Source: Toxotes chatareus | Taxonomy: Eukaryota > Chordata > Actinopteri > Toxotidae | Direction: 5' to 3' | DNA length: 64,000 nucleotides | NCBI GenBank assembly: GCA_016801885.1 | Contig: CM028891.1 | Location: forward strand, 16,777,017-16,841,016 | In this document: positions 1 to 12,558 of the stretch, in pieces | Layout of the letters: every line of letters begins with the position of its first letter | Numbering within the stretch: the stretch's first letter is position 1 | Program-made: the position numbers and the translations under genes | Notes under the pieces: model-generated | Database searches by the model: none | Told to the model about the DNA's origin: nothing | Seen by the model: only the letters and a program-made list of their open reading frames with translations

Positions 1-3000
1 TGGCTTGTGATTTGCTCTCAATCTAAGGCAACCCTGCTGTCGGAGACCACAGAGAAATGTTGGCAAGAGCATGTGGACTAATACACAAAACTGTCAAAAT
101 GCTAACAGGCCTGGCACACTGTTCTGCCTGGGAGGCAGAATTATTCATTTTCTCCAGTTAAACATGAGCATGTGAGTCTTCCCCAACCAAATCAGAGTGT
201 CCTTACTCGAGCTGAAACTATGACTAAGAATATTAAAAAGAAAAAAAAAAGTCAGCTCAGTCATCTTGAGATATACACACATGGGAAATAATTACTTCAG
301 CCTACAGTGACAGTTTACAGTTTGGCAACAGTATGTACATAATGTGGTTTCCAAGCCAAATAAGAAGTAAACCACTCTGCTGTTTACTGCCATCAAGTGT
401 TGTAATATGCTCTTGACATTTTAAAAGGGACCATCACCTATGGAGTAATTTTGATCACGAGTTATAGTTGTCAGTCTGTGTAATCATGCTTAAATGATGT
501 AAATTCATTGTTTTCAATAGGACAAACGCAAATGTCAGTCCAGACTTGATAGGCTGTAGCAAATAAATACACACTCTAGGTCAAAGCTGAGCCTTAGCTG
601 GGGATAGTGGTGATGGTTAAATGGGCTCATCTGTGCTGCTTCACGATGGTATGATGCTTCACCAAAGTGCTTATGATTTTCCACTATATAGCAGCACAGC
701 TCAGCGCAGTGCAGGCAAAAATCAATAATGCATTATTTATTTTCTTTGTCTCTAATTCACCAGGGATAAAAAGTCAATAAATAACTGCTGATTTCACTAA
801 GTGGAGCTTCCATTTGCCGTGATTCGTCCTTTATTTTATAAATGTCAAACAGTCAAAAATATTTTTCAACATATAATCTCCAGTCATTTTTTCCCATATT
901 CTCATTTGATGAAATACATTAATTGTTTAATGTACAGAATCTAATACAGAATCTCTGAAAAGTTACCAGTTTAGCAGATGAGAGTTAAAAACTATCAGGA
1001 TTATGCGTGAAGAAAAAAAAAGTATTTTTTGTAAATGTTTTACATACCACACCTTTTATTAACAACTACTGACATGTTAGTAGTTAACTGTTAGTAGTAG
1101 TTAGTAGATTTACCAACTTTGTGTTAAGCATGTTTTACATATTCATGTTCCTGGTACTGTAACTTTGGCCATGCCTATCATGCCTAATCATTTGTGATAT
1201 TTCCCTCACTTTGTAAAAATGAAATGGAATCTGACAACATGGCATCCATGCAGATGACCCTTTTTTTTTTTCCTACCAGTGGATCGGCTTTGTGCTGACT
1301 TTGATGTCATTAGCTGGACAACTTTCATCAAGGGCACCCCTGCCATTAAGCGAACTGGTTTTAATTGAATTACCTTCTTCTGCACGTCGTGCTTGGGCAC
1401 TGGTTTCTCTGGAGGAAATGAATTATAAATCTGCCTGTAGAAGAAGAGGTCCAGTGGTAATATTACATTTCAGTTTAAGTCTTTGGTATAATGAGCTTAG
1501 GTTTAAGAGCAACGAGCCACACAGTGCTGGAGTGACAGTACTGGAAGGAGCTGAGGAGAACTCCAGGGATATAACTTCTTAAATCCTCATCTCTTTTATG
1601 TCAGAACTTTACTCACTCTCGGAAGAAGATACAAGCATGGAAGCAGAAAGACATTTAAATGGATCATTAGCAATTTATCACACTTCTCTACAGTTAAACT
1701 AACTGAAGTTTTAAACAGGAAATGACAGCTGCACAGTGCAGTGCCTCTCCAAGGCACATTTCAAGTGAATACTTACTTTTTGATCCAACATATTGTGTTC
1801 ATATCTAGTCAACTTTTTAGTGGACTCTTGAGTTAAAATTAATTTATACAGTTTATTGCGCAGCAGTTTCAGCATACAAGGCAGTCCGTATTAAAGAGAA
1901 AAAAAACAATCTGTACCTAAAACCAGAGAGTTAAACCTAGAACCTATATGAGTCCATCTAGATGCACTGCATTTCTCCAGGGACTCTGGGGCCTGTACTT
2001 TAATTTGAGTTAGGGTGAAAATTAAAAACTTTTCAATGGAGACCGAATATCTTACATTCATAACATGTAACAGGAAAGTTGTGGAGGGTGGGAGTTATTT
2101 TTATGATTTGACTTATTTCATATATTTTGTTTAGGAATTGTTTTTTTTTTGTGTCCCGAGAAGTGATTTTTCTAGTTGCCAAGCAACTATCCACCATACA
2201 CAATCACACAGTTTAGTTTCAAATTTAGCAGCCTTTTAATCAAAAGGAAAAGAAAAAAAAAGGTAAGGCACATATGCTCGCTCATCCCTCTATCAACTCC
2301 ATCAGCCGAAATCCATCCATGTGTAACATGCAGCATCACTGCTCTGGTGAAATGCTGCACTGAAAGTGTCTTAAACTATATTTATTGCAGATGATATTGG
2401 TTTTCTTCTTCCTCTGCTCTGGTAAAGGAAAAAAAAAAGTCCTCCCTCCTCAAACTGACAATATAATCTGTTGCTAAATCAGCAGATGATAAAAGATTGT
2501 ATTATGAGTATTAAACTTTCTGAGGGCATCTGTCTCTTTCTATAAACAGATGTTTCCTCTAATCCTTCTCTCTCTTTTTTTTGACTAAATTCCTTCCCAT
2601 CCTCGTACTTTGCTAAATTCAGTGTTTTACTACTCCTGATGTACTGGTGCATCTGTACTAGTTCACATTGCACAGTGCAGTTGCAGCTCACAATATCTCT
2701 TAAGTGACAAGTAATTGTTTTTTTTTTCTTATTTGTCTTTGTCCCACATTAGTTAGTGCAGCTTGGTATTTTTTGTCCTATTCCATGTTTCTTCTGTGTA
2801 TCAGGGGAATTTTCACTGGAAAGCACCAAGCATTGAAATTTATTTATTTATTTTTTCATTTTTGCCAATTAAACCCTGATGGAGACTAGAAAGAAATGAC
2901 TCTACTTCCAAATATCATGTTATTTCTTAAATATGACAATAAGCCCTTGCAGGAACGTCAACAGACAAAAGGTTTGGTAGATGCCTGAGGCAGCGGCAGA

Positions 3001-5150
3001 GTATTTAAGCAGTCACAGGCAGCTCTTCGTCCCACTGACATAGTGTCCCCCCCGGGGGACGCGCAGTGATAGAAACACAGCATTTTATCTTTCAACCTTA
3101 TCCAGCAACTAATGGTATTCTAATTCTGTTTAACACCAGAAGAGAAACAGCATCAACAAGAACCAAGGGAACTCTGAGGAATGTACCTATGTTAATGAAG
3201 CAACTTCAGAGTTTTTTCAATAGAGACCACTAATGAGACATGGATTGGCAGAGGGGATTGTTATGCGTTTGAAATGCTAATTAAATTTAGAATTGAAATT
3301 ACAGTTCGGTCACATGACAATACCAAGATAGTACAGTGAAGACTCCTCTAATATATATGGAGTCACAAGAGGCAGGGGAAATTAAAGAAGAACAACAAAG
3401 TGAACACTGTTTTTGTTACTATGAGTGGGGGATTTGTGAATGATTCAAAAAAATTCAGAACAGTGGCGGATAAGCCTCTTTGTAAGATCTCAGGTTTTTA
3501 TTCGGTGGTTGGTGGGTCACTAAAAAGTGATTCATAGCCATATTGAAAGGATATAAACACTAAAGAGATCACAGCAGCCCACTCTTTGGCTTTAAAGTGA
3601 ATCCGTTGTGGTTCTGGGACACACAGCCTGCGTGTGTACACTGTGTAGCTTCTTTAGCTGATGTGGGTGTATGTTGCCTCTAAAGACAGTTAATTTCATC
3701 GACAGTTTATCAGTGACAGAATGATGTGTGTGAGTGTACCATTACCACATAGCAGAGGTTGTAAATTGTTTGTGTCAAAACGGGAAAATGTGTCAATGTG
3801 ACCAGTCTAAAATTAGAGATTCAGGCCCGTTGGACATGCAGTCTTTTGTGTTCACTTTGCTGTCCATTTTTTGTCGTCTTGGTTTGATTTTCTGAACGGA
3901 AAAAAAAATAGTAAACTTTCCATGATTGTTTTAGATTATAATTACGGTTGGAAAGCATTTCAAATCGCAGTATGAACCTGCTTTTTGAAAGGTTACACAA
4001 TGCAATGAGTTCTAAAGCAATTTGTGAGCTTTTTGTGTTTGGCATTTGCCCTGAAAACAGAAAAGCATCTTGGAAATACATGGTAGTTAAGAGAAGGACA
4101 TGGTCAGCCAATGTTGTTTGCCATGGTTTAAAATGCTGCTTTAGTCATGGGAGGATCAGATGAAGCGTCGATCCTTGTGGAAACATTAGGTCATTGCAGA
4201 ACCAAAAACTAGCAGGTTAGTTTGAGAACACCCAAAAAAGGCCACAGTGAATAGGAATGAATAAAAGTAATAAAGGTTAAATTAAATGAAGGGACATTTT
4301 ATGACTAATAATTATGTCTGATGTTCACCAAGAAATCACAGGATGAAATCTGTTCAGTTAATTTGTGACTACAGTGTACTGCGGCCATATGGAGTGGACA
4401 CACACTACTCCTCATATCGCATGAGTTGAGCAGCATGCCAGTCCACAGGGCAGCCAAAGGAGCATGAACACTGAGGTGTGTCACTGTTTGCGGACAAGCC
4501 TTGAAAACACAGTGTACAGTACGTTCAGTGGGGCTTACAGGATTCAGAGGTCAAACCAACTCTGTCACGACTGCTTTCCCACTGAGAAGCACTCTGCGAA
4601 TTAGACTAACAAACAGGCTACAGAGGCTTTCTCTGTGAATGCGAGAGAAAGAGCGAGGCTGCCCGAGACAGAGACGGGGTGTGAACTTGAAGCAGTGATT
4701 AAAACAGAGAGAAAGCGACAGAGATGTTTTCCTCACGGACGCACACTCTCTTAAAGCGCACGTTTGGTGAAAGGTTGAGAGATTTAATAGATGACAATAG
4801 CATCCCGATAAGAAATGACGGCTTCGCCTGCTTATAAATATTAGACGCCCAAGTGCAGCTCTGTCAACCAGAACATCATTTCCCCTGCCTGAAGACTGTC
4901 TGCGTCGATTCTGCTCGCCATTGACAATGCATTCATGCAACATGGTACAGCTTCCCACCTTGTCAGTGGGAATTTGATGGGAGGTTATGATGACTGATGC
5001 TGCCGTCTTGTCAAATTAACATGACATGGAGTTCATCTACCACATGCAAGCTTGACAGCTGATGTTGATGAGTTTATGTTAGTGGTTGATCTAGGGACGT
5101 GTATTTTAATAGCTTTTAATGATTTGTGAAATCTCAGACTGCCGGTGTGC
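1..5150. other. Gene-free AT-rich region, left edge
   Basis: I see no supported gene here. Open frames are short, lack recognisable motifs and start or stop in low-complexity DNA. The longest, 135 codons on the minus strand at 4551-4958, is a Ser/Arg/Cys-rich translation with no family resemblance. There are scattered A and T runs, and a small cluster of TTAGTAG-like units at 1066-1110. By position this is sequence downstream of the cadherin 3' end, consistent with a gene-poor neighbourhood. Confidence 0.6.
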
Positions 5151-5245
5151 TTTAAAGGACTGGTTTGATATTTTTGACAATATGCACATTTCCTTTCTTG
5201 CCGAGAGTTAAATGAGAAGATCAGTTCCACTCTCACATCTGTTGA
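5151..5245 (+). repeat. Fragment of a dispersed teleost repeat (shared with 26.2 kb)
   Basis: The segment around 'CTTTCTTGCCGAGAGTTA' followed by 'GAGAAGATCAGTTCCACTCT' resembles, from memory, a very common interspersed repeat in spiny-rayed fish genomes, often seen inside 3' UTRs. A second, longer copy in the same orientation lies at 26222-26545 of this window and aligns over roughly 50 bp. Only the first ~95 bp of the element are present here. I cannot name the repeat family with certainty. Confidence 0.5.
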
Positions 5246-6534
5246 GCAGAGGAATGGGATAAAACTGTGTGGCATACATTAATAGTGAAGACATTACTCG
5301 TACTGTATGAGCACTAGACTTAGGACTGAAATAACTTATCAGGCTTTAACTGTGCCATCTTACATTTATAGTCTGTGAACTCTAGAAAACCTCATTTTTT
5401 TCAGAGCTTAAAATTTTCAGTTGACTTGCAGATTAAATAACAAGGAAATCACAACCCCATTTGGGGATAAACACAGTGAAGTCCTCCAGAAGTACTGCTC
5501 GTCCTCTCCGGAGACAGAGACTCTGCAGCGGTGGATGTACCACAGCCAGTGACACCACACATCTCTTTTCAGCTGTCGTAACGAGAAGAAGCAGCTACCT
5601 GCCATTTTAATTGCATTTCTCACTTTTGACTAATCACAGAAGACACAGTGGCCCTCTGGGCAGCCAGCCAGCTGGAGCAGAAGGACACTGTGTGTCAAAT
5701 TTATTCCCTGGCAACAAAAACCATGGCAATAGCAGAGAAAACTGCCCCTCCCGAACGAAATGTGTTAATTCTATCTCTTGAGTTTATTGTGATTTGATTT
5801 TCAAATATGTCCTTTGGTACACATTTACAAAATCTGAAGGAACGAGAGAATGTTATTTCGGGGATAAACGCCTGGAGTAAATACAAGATAACACATCTGT
5901 GTCCTCATTTATTATAGAGAACCCAAAAATAAGACAGTAAGTAAATGAGTATATAAGTAAGTTGGCAAGTAATTAGATTGTGTCCCAAATGTAAAGTGGT
6001 CTTTTCAGCGAGTCTTCTTCGAGAGAACATAACAACCATGGAAAAAGTTTCCAATGGCATCACTGGGCTGTAGTCAATAATAATAATGAAAAAAAAAAAC
6101 AAAAAAACAAAGCCATCTGAATCAATGTTTTCTGACATCTGTGTCCATCGAGTGCTCCGCGCAGCTATATGTATTAATGGAGTTTGTTTGCCTCACAGCA
6201 CTTTTCATTTTCCAGCTGTGATTGTCACACACTGGTGTTGCTGTCTTTTTGCAATGTGCTGATAGGACAGATCTGAGACAGATATCCCCCAACTGCATGC
6301 CTCACAGGCCGATCCACACGGCAGCTACAAAGGGCTCACCCCTGCCACCTCATAAATGCTGGCCTTGCAGAGGCGTCATGGCTGGAATAATCTCTACGCC
6401 AGATCTCCTTATTCAAAGCACACACAGTGGTAGCAGGTGAACACAGTTCTTTAGGGTGTAATTACATTCTGGCCTGGTCTGGGCTATCTATAGAGCAATT
6501 ATGTTTCCAAACAAAACACTGTTATTGCATTATT

Positions 6535-6850
6535 GTGCGCAGATTGCTGTCCTCAGAGATGATACAGCAGCTTACAGTAAATTAATTGGATGGATGGACC
6601 ACGGAGGGAGGATGTGTCCAAAACACTAGGTATTTTTGTTGTTTTGATAATTAATCTTCTAGGAATTTTCTCGCCAGTTATTTTTAGGGCCCTCATTACT
6701 CTGCCAGCCCAAGGTCACGCTAACGAACCGCTAAGTGACTCACCGCTAGCCAGTCCCTCCACTTAACAGTCAACTTATCACGAGTTTCAATTTCCTAATT
6801 ATGGTTACCATTAGTATTCCACAACCGACCCTTAATCTCGCGGGCGGTGT
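6535..6850. promoter_or_regulatory. Candidate conserved non-coding element
   Basis: The stretch is high in complexity compared with its surroundings and dense in homeodomain-type cores (TAATTA, ATTAATT, ATAATTAATC, CTAATTATGG). It has little low-complexity sequence and no open frame. That texture is typical of developmental enhancers in gene deserts around vertebrate neural genes. It is inference from base pattern only, with no alignment behind it. Confidence 0.2.
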
Positions 6851-7628
6851 TTAACTCTATTGACTGTGCAGCCTCCTCTGGCCTCTAGCGATGTTCGTGG
6901 TGCGACATGCTTTGAGAGCCAGACACTGTTACTTCTGTTCAAAGGGTGGGTTGGGGTGGGGATCTGTAATTACAGCGCAGTAATGTTTGGAGGAGTGTCT
7001 CCTCAAATATTTTGTTGTATAACAATTTCTGAAGTTGCTGAAGTTTAGAGACTGTCGAAACACTTCCTCACACACACATTCTGATTTGGAGCAGAGGAAC
7101 TGCTTACTCCAGCAATTTTACTCAATAACTCATATGAAATGAGATTGTAGGTGGGTCTTCAATTCACTTTGATCTCGCTGAGTACCTCAGTGTACAGACT
7201 GGCAGCACTTTCATAATTAAAACCTCAGATTCAAGCTCACCAGAATTTCAGAATTTCAAGTGAACAAGCATATTCGAAAACATTGTTTCCTCCTTGATCT
7301 AAGAGCCAGCTCCTTGAATTAATGTCGTTGTTCATGCTGTATTTCTTAATAACTTTTTTGCAATATGTGCAATTTGAGCTCTTTCACTTCCCTTTGTGTT
7401 TAAACTGTGCTTTATAAATAAACTTTCTTGCCTAATGAGTGTTCTGTTGGTGTATTTCTGGATCATACACATTTGCATTTCCAGGCGTTAAGCTGATGTC
7501 CTTGTCCAGAGTGTCTAACATGAGTGATCAAAAACAGCTTAGTTTCTTGCTTAAGGGTACTTCATCATGACTCACTGATGTAGATGGACACTTTGCTTGT
7601 TGCAGTAAATGTGAATCATGACAGAGTG

Positions 7629-7654
7629 CTGTCTAGAAAATATTTTCTAAACAG
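7629..7654. repeat. Imperfect palindrome with perfect 16-bp core
   Basis: The core TAGAAAATATTTTCTA at 7634-7649 is a perfect inverted repeat. It is extended by CTGT on the left and ACAG on the right with one mismatched pair between core and extension. It is too short to call a transposon and may be chance in AT-rich DNA. Confidence 0.5.
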
Positions 7655-9550
7655 CCCTGAACAGGCTGCAGTGTCCAAAACAAACCGTGAACTTTCAACA
7701 CTCGGCTGTTTTCCATAAAAGACCAACAGATGGTTCCTGCATATTTACAGATACTAGAGATCCTGTTGTTCAAAGAGTGGATGCGGCAGCAGGGCATGTT
7801 GTTGCATGGATAAGCTGTTGCAGTGCTCACAATTTAAAAACCAGGGGGCACAGTAACATGTGCCACTTTCTGGTCTGAGGCCAGCTTCCGGTTTAAGGAC
7901 AGACAAGGTCATTTTGATATGACGTAAGAACTGTTTGCACCATGTGTATCAGAATTATTGGCACTGATGTGCAACACTGACAGAGAAAATATAAGGTACG
8001 TTAGCAGCGGTCCAGCCTTTGTATTCAGCTGAGTACGGAGGTACGGAGGCGAGCTGTCCAAACAACTTCAGGGACAGACTTATACTAAATATCTTACAAA
8101 TGCAACTGTGGTCACAACAAAGCTGGAACTGTAAACGAGGAAGTAGTTTAATAATCCTTTATTAGAAGAGTGACGGGAAATTGGTTGGTTGTCTACCGTG
8201 ATGTGTTGCAGTGTCTGATGGAACAGATATGTTTCAGTTTTAATCAGTTCAAGCTGCTTCTCAATGTGTGTTTACTTCAGACTGTTATTTTAATATTGAA
8301 TATGACTGTTATTTTTTTTTCTCTTTTGAGACTAATTAACACAAAAAGAGGGATTGTGGTCTGTTGTTATTGGCAAGTTAGGAAAGTGTTGCAGCCCTTT
8401 TTGGATCTTTTCTCACATAAGGTGAATATGTTTCAAGCCATCTGTGAAATGTTGCCAGACAAGACCCAGATATAGTATAAATAATGATATGTCCTAAGAT
8501 TTCTTTAACACTGGGGCCTCAGGATGGCAGGGTCTCTTTTGTTTTAGGATGAGAACCAGGATCTTTGAATGGAAGAAGTGAGATTGGATTTCGCTGCTTT
8601 ATTGTGTAGCGGGCTGTGAGCTCTGTCCAAATGCTTCAGAGTGCACACCAGTGTTGTGGCTGAACTGATCCAGCGTAGGCCCTGACAGCGGACTGCTGTG
8701 GACATGCTGCTTTCACGTCCATAACACAAAAGCAGCAAGATGACGGGAGGACTGTATCTCTATCCAAGAACCATAGAGTATCATTAGAGGGCTTCACCTC
8801 TGCTCACAGAATTACGGTTACAGTTACTATAAATAAATAATTTTCTCTAAAGTTGATTATTTAAACCATAAAAAAAGAATATTGCTGTAAATAAAAACAA
8901 AAAAGAGTAGCCCATGTATTCGAACTGTATTTGTTTTAAAAGCACTACAGTCTGCATGGAAATTATATGTAATCAGGCTGAGAATCTTGCAGGGTGTTCA
9001 CAGAGTGTTTCTGCGAGCTATGTAAAAAAGGATGATGGTATTTTTGAAATTACAATAGCTTATACAACAATTTTATGAGTGGCCTAGCATGAAATTAGAT
9101 TCTACTCAAGCCCTAAAACTGCATTATTGAATTTCATCTGTGCAGCGGTGTCTCTCGCAAGGCCCTGATGCCAGTGTTGGGCCAGATGTGATAGGGGTGT
9201 AACTGATATGGTATGAGACCGCAGACAGAGATTAACAAATTTAATCTAGATAATCAAATAATGTAAAATAAAGCCAGTGCTGTTAAGCTGTATGTCGTGA
9301 TGTAAATTGTTGCTGGACAGAGCCCCCCCCACCCCACCTTTTTTTTTTTCTCAATGCCGTTCTCACCTTTGGCACCGTCTCTCTCTGCCATTATCCCTCT
9401 CGTGCTTATATCCTGTTTAGTTTCATCAGTATGCCGGGTCATGTAACTCTTCCCCACTCTACCATCTGCCATAACATCCCAGTTTCAGACTGGATGAGCA
9501 GAGCAATCGTATTTGTCCTCACAATTGGTCACTTTACTGTTGTGAGCTGG

Positions 9551-9600
9551 GAGGGGTAAGTGGCTTGGGTTGGGTGGGGGGTGCATGGGGTGTTAATGGG
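9551..9600 (+). other. G-rich tract, potential G-quadruplex
   Basis: At least four runs of three or more G (GGGG, GGG, GGG, GGGGGG, GGGG, GGG) occur within about 50 bases, separated by short loops. This meets the usual sequence criterion for G-quadruplex potential on the plus strand. No gene is adjacent. Confidence 0.4.
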
Positions 9601-9760
9601 CGCAGATTGATGCATGATGAGTGTCCATATTATGCTAATGAATTGCAACAGCCCCTTTCATATGTTCCACAGAATGAATTGTGGTTAGTGCTAATAGCTA
9701 AATTTTGCATAGGGTAATGGGAAACAGTTATCCCACTGCAGCAAACCAACACTATGCATC
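9600..9760. promoter_or_regulatory. Candidate conserved non-coding element
   Basis: The sequence contains an octamer-like ATGCTAAT, TGAATTGCA and several TAAT cores, with no low-complexity sequence and no open frame. This resembles POU/homeodomain-bound enhancers. It is a texture-based guess, not an alignment. Confidence 0.2.
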
Positions 9761-12524
9761 AAGCTGTAAGTTCATAAGAAGTGGCAATTTATTTATAATG
9801 CTGATGCAAGGCTTTATTTCAGCATCTTGGGAACGGCATGCCCCATGACAATACATTTAATGGTTCAATGCACTCATTACCATTTTATCATAGGTAATCA
9901 TTTTCAAAATTGACAATATTTATGTAAATGATGCGGCACCATACACCTCGTAACAGTAGGGTTCAGGTTCGGATTTTGTTGGTTCTGATTGCAGTTCTGC
10001 TACTCAGTTCAAGTTGTTATTGAATCCTGGTTCAGTTTCAGTTTTCATACAGTTTGGACAGTAATGTGTGATGATGAATTTTATGATTATTTTGTGATTA
10101 GTTGCCATTCTAAACTGTTTCACGCAGCGGGATTTGGGGTGGTTTGTTGTCTCACCTTGCTGCAGTGATGTGGAAGTGTGTTCCAGGGTGTGGTCAGTCA
10201 CACTGCGACATTACAGACAGTGAAACGCTACTTTTCAGCCTGATGTTACTCATTAAGGCAGAAAATACACATGAAAGGAAATTTTTGCTTCAGAAAACGT
10301 TTTCAAAGCCTTATTTAAATGTCTCGGTACAAGCATAATTTGCACACAGTGTTTTGATTAGTTTAGGGTCGTACTCTGTGGTTGTATTTTAGATGCAGCA
10401 CAGCCATTATTTCAATCATCCAGTATTTATTTGACTTGCCTGTTAAGTGAAAACAACTCTGAAGAAAATCCTTATTCCACCTTAGGCTTTGCTCACTGAG
10501 AAAGATCCTCACCTATGTTTACGTTTTCAGTTTTTATTCTGTTAATGCTGTTACTTTCTACTTTCTCCACTTTCATCTGCCACCTGCTGCCCTCAGTTCC
10601 CCGAGCAGATCAAGGACAGCCAAACGACTCCATACCAAAGAATGGAAATCATCCCACCACATTCTTCTGTTGCTGGCATGTGTACCTCAGCAGACAGTGC
10701 TTTCTGGAGCACAACAGCTGAGGCCACAAATGAGGATACAAATCTCAGGCCTCAAGTCTCATGTGTGCAACAACAGAACTAAAAGCTATGGCCGTCTGCA
10801 GTTGGCAGGAATGTGCTTGTGACATACACTTCCATTTTCATGTATGTGCTGGTCGAACACATATATAGAAATGCAGTTCTTACTGGACCCCACAAAACAC
10901 TGTTCCATAGTAGCATTAGTGGCCAAAAACCCGACAGGGTACCTGAATCCTGTATAATGATCCCACGAAGTAGTTGGAAGCTGCCATTATCGTTGTTTAA
11001 CTTTGCTATAACCACAAAAGTTTCAACTTCCACTAATCCACAGAAACACATTTCACTTTCTCAGAAAGACCAATTAAAGAAGTACTGAAGGAGGGACTGC
11101 ACTGGGTCACTGAGGCTTGTGGGGAAAAAAAAGCCTTGCCAGACAGTGACTTCAGGACTTCAGCTCTCTGTTTAGCCCAGTTTTAATAGATACCTTCCTA
11201 CCTAGATACCTGGCAGGAAACCTAACTTTAGTTTTTAAAAAATCTTCAAATCAAAAAAATATTATTTGGAAATTTCTTCCCGCACTCTCCGTCTTCTCTT
11301 CCTCTGATTTGAGTCACGGGAGCATGAACCAGCAGCTTAAAGCCCTGGGGTCGTCACTCCCGGTGTTATCACGGGACTCTCCTCTGTGCTGCCGGACTTG
11401 TTTGGCTTAGGAGAGCATAATCTCTCTCACACTGTCTCTGTGCATCTATCCTTCCCTCTCTCTTTCCTGTGCTAGTTTTCCCTGTCTACAGTATGAAGAA
11501 AGTATGAATATATGCATGAATCATGAATGTCATCATACAGTGAAAGAAACAAATGACTTGATGCTTGGGGGGGGGGTTATATGTAGAGATGTATGGCTGA
11601 TAAAGAATCCTCTTCAAGGTTGATTAGGTTGCATGTGGTAGCATTGCCAGGTGATTTGATAAAATAACATTTGGTGCATCTTGACAACAAAAGTCAAGGC
11701 ATTTCATTTTGGCACCTCAGTGCCCCGTGAAAGTCCTACATCTGCTGCCTTCTATTACTTTTCACATTTCTCACAACTTTCAACTTTGCCAGAATTTTAC
11801 TGGTTGCTCTCAGAACAGAATGTCTTTCCAATTGACATTCAGCACCATGGCAGCATGTAACTCCTATACTGAATGTTAAACAGATATGACATGGAGCTTT
11901 GATTGTAAATAATTTGGCTCAAGCTTTGGGGTCATCCAACCGAGGAGCATCTACTTTCTCTTCATATCAAGGCCTTCTGTTCCTCCAGCTGCCGAGCTGC
12001 CTGCATTTGAGACAGGTGTCAGAGTAGCTATGTGAAACACCTTCATTCTTGATACAATTATCCCCTTGGCTGTGTAACTTAACCTACAACATGGCTGGGA
12101 GGCATCCCAGTGCTTCCAGGAATACTCACCGTCTGTGCCGGAATACTATGGCATGAATGATTATATAGATGTGATGAGTTGACCCACCGTAATGTAGTTC
12201 TGTTTGAAAAGTGCACCGTCAACTGAAGCTCCACAGTGATAAATCAATGTGTTAAACAGGCCGCTATCTTTTTGTAGAGAGGGTTTTGCTGGAGGATAGA
12301 TCATGTCCCATCAGAGCAGCTGCACTGGCCATATCAAAACATTGGTTTATATATCGTGTGGTGTTAAGGATTAACACCTTTCAACCTAATTTAACTGAAG
12401 TCCAGAATAACAAAATGAACAGGGCAGTTTTTGAGTCATGCAAAAAAACCCCCAAAAAAACAAAAACAAACAAACCCTCTGTTGCAAAAGGTTGTTGCAT
12501 CACTGGGAATTGCCACTGGCACAG

Positions 12525-12526
<2 letters not shown>

Positions 12527-12555
<29 letters not shown>
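12527..12555. repeat. (TA)n microsatellite
   Basis: About 14 uninterrupted TA units. The tract lies in non-coding DNA, 79 bases before a 17-base A run at 12634-12650. Confidence 0.9.

Positions 12556-12558
<3 letters not shown>

Larger units (their letters stand above)
5246..12526. other. Gene-free region
   Basis: I see no supported coding gene. Contents noted: a 26-bp imperfect palindrome (7629-7654), a C-rich then T-rich tract at 9321-9350, a G-rich tract at 9551-9590, a run of about ten G at 11567, and two homeodomain/POU-site-rich stretches listed separately. Overlapping short frames on both strands at about 10.78-11.09 kb are not accompanied by splice sites or motifs. Confidence 0.55.

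Noticed and set aside
4551..4958. 135-codon minus-strand open frame
   Set aside because: Ser/Arg/Cys-rich, no motif, no splice context or family resemblance. Within chance expectation for 64 kb.
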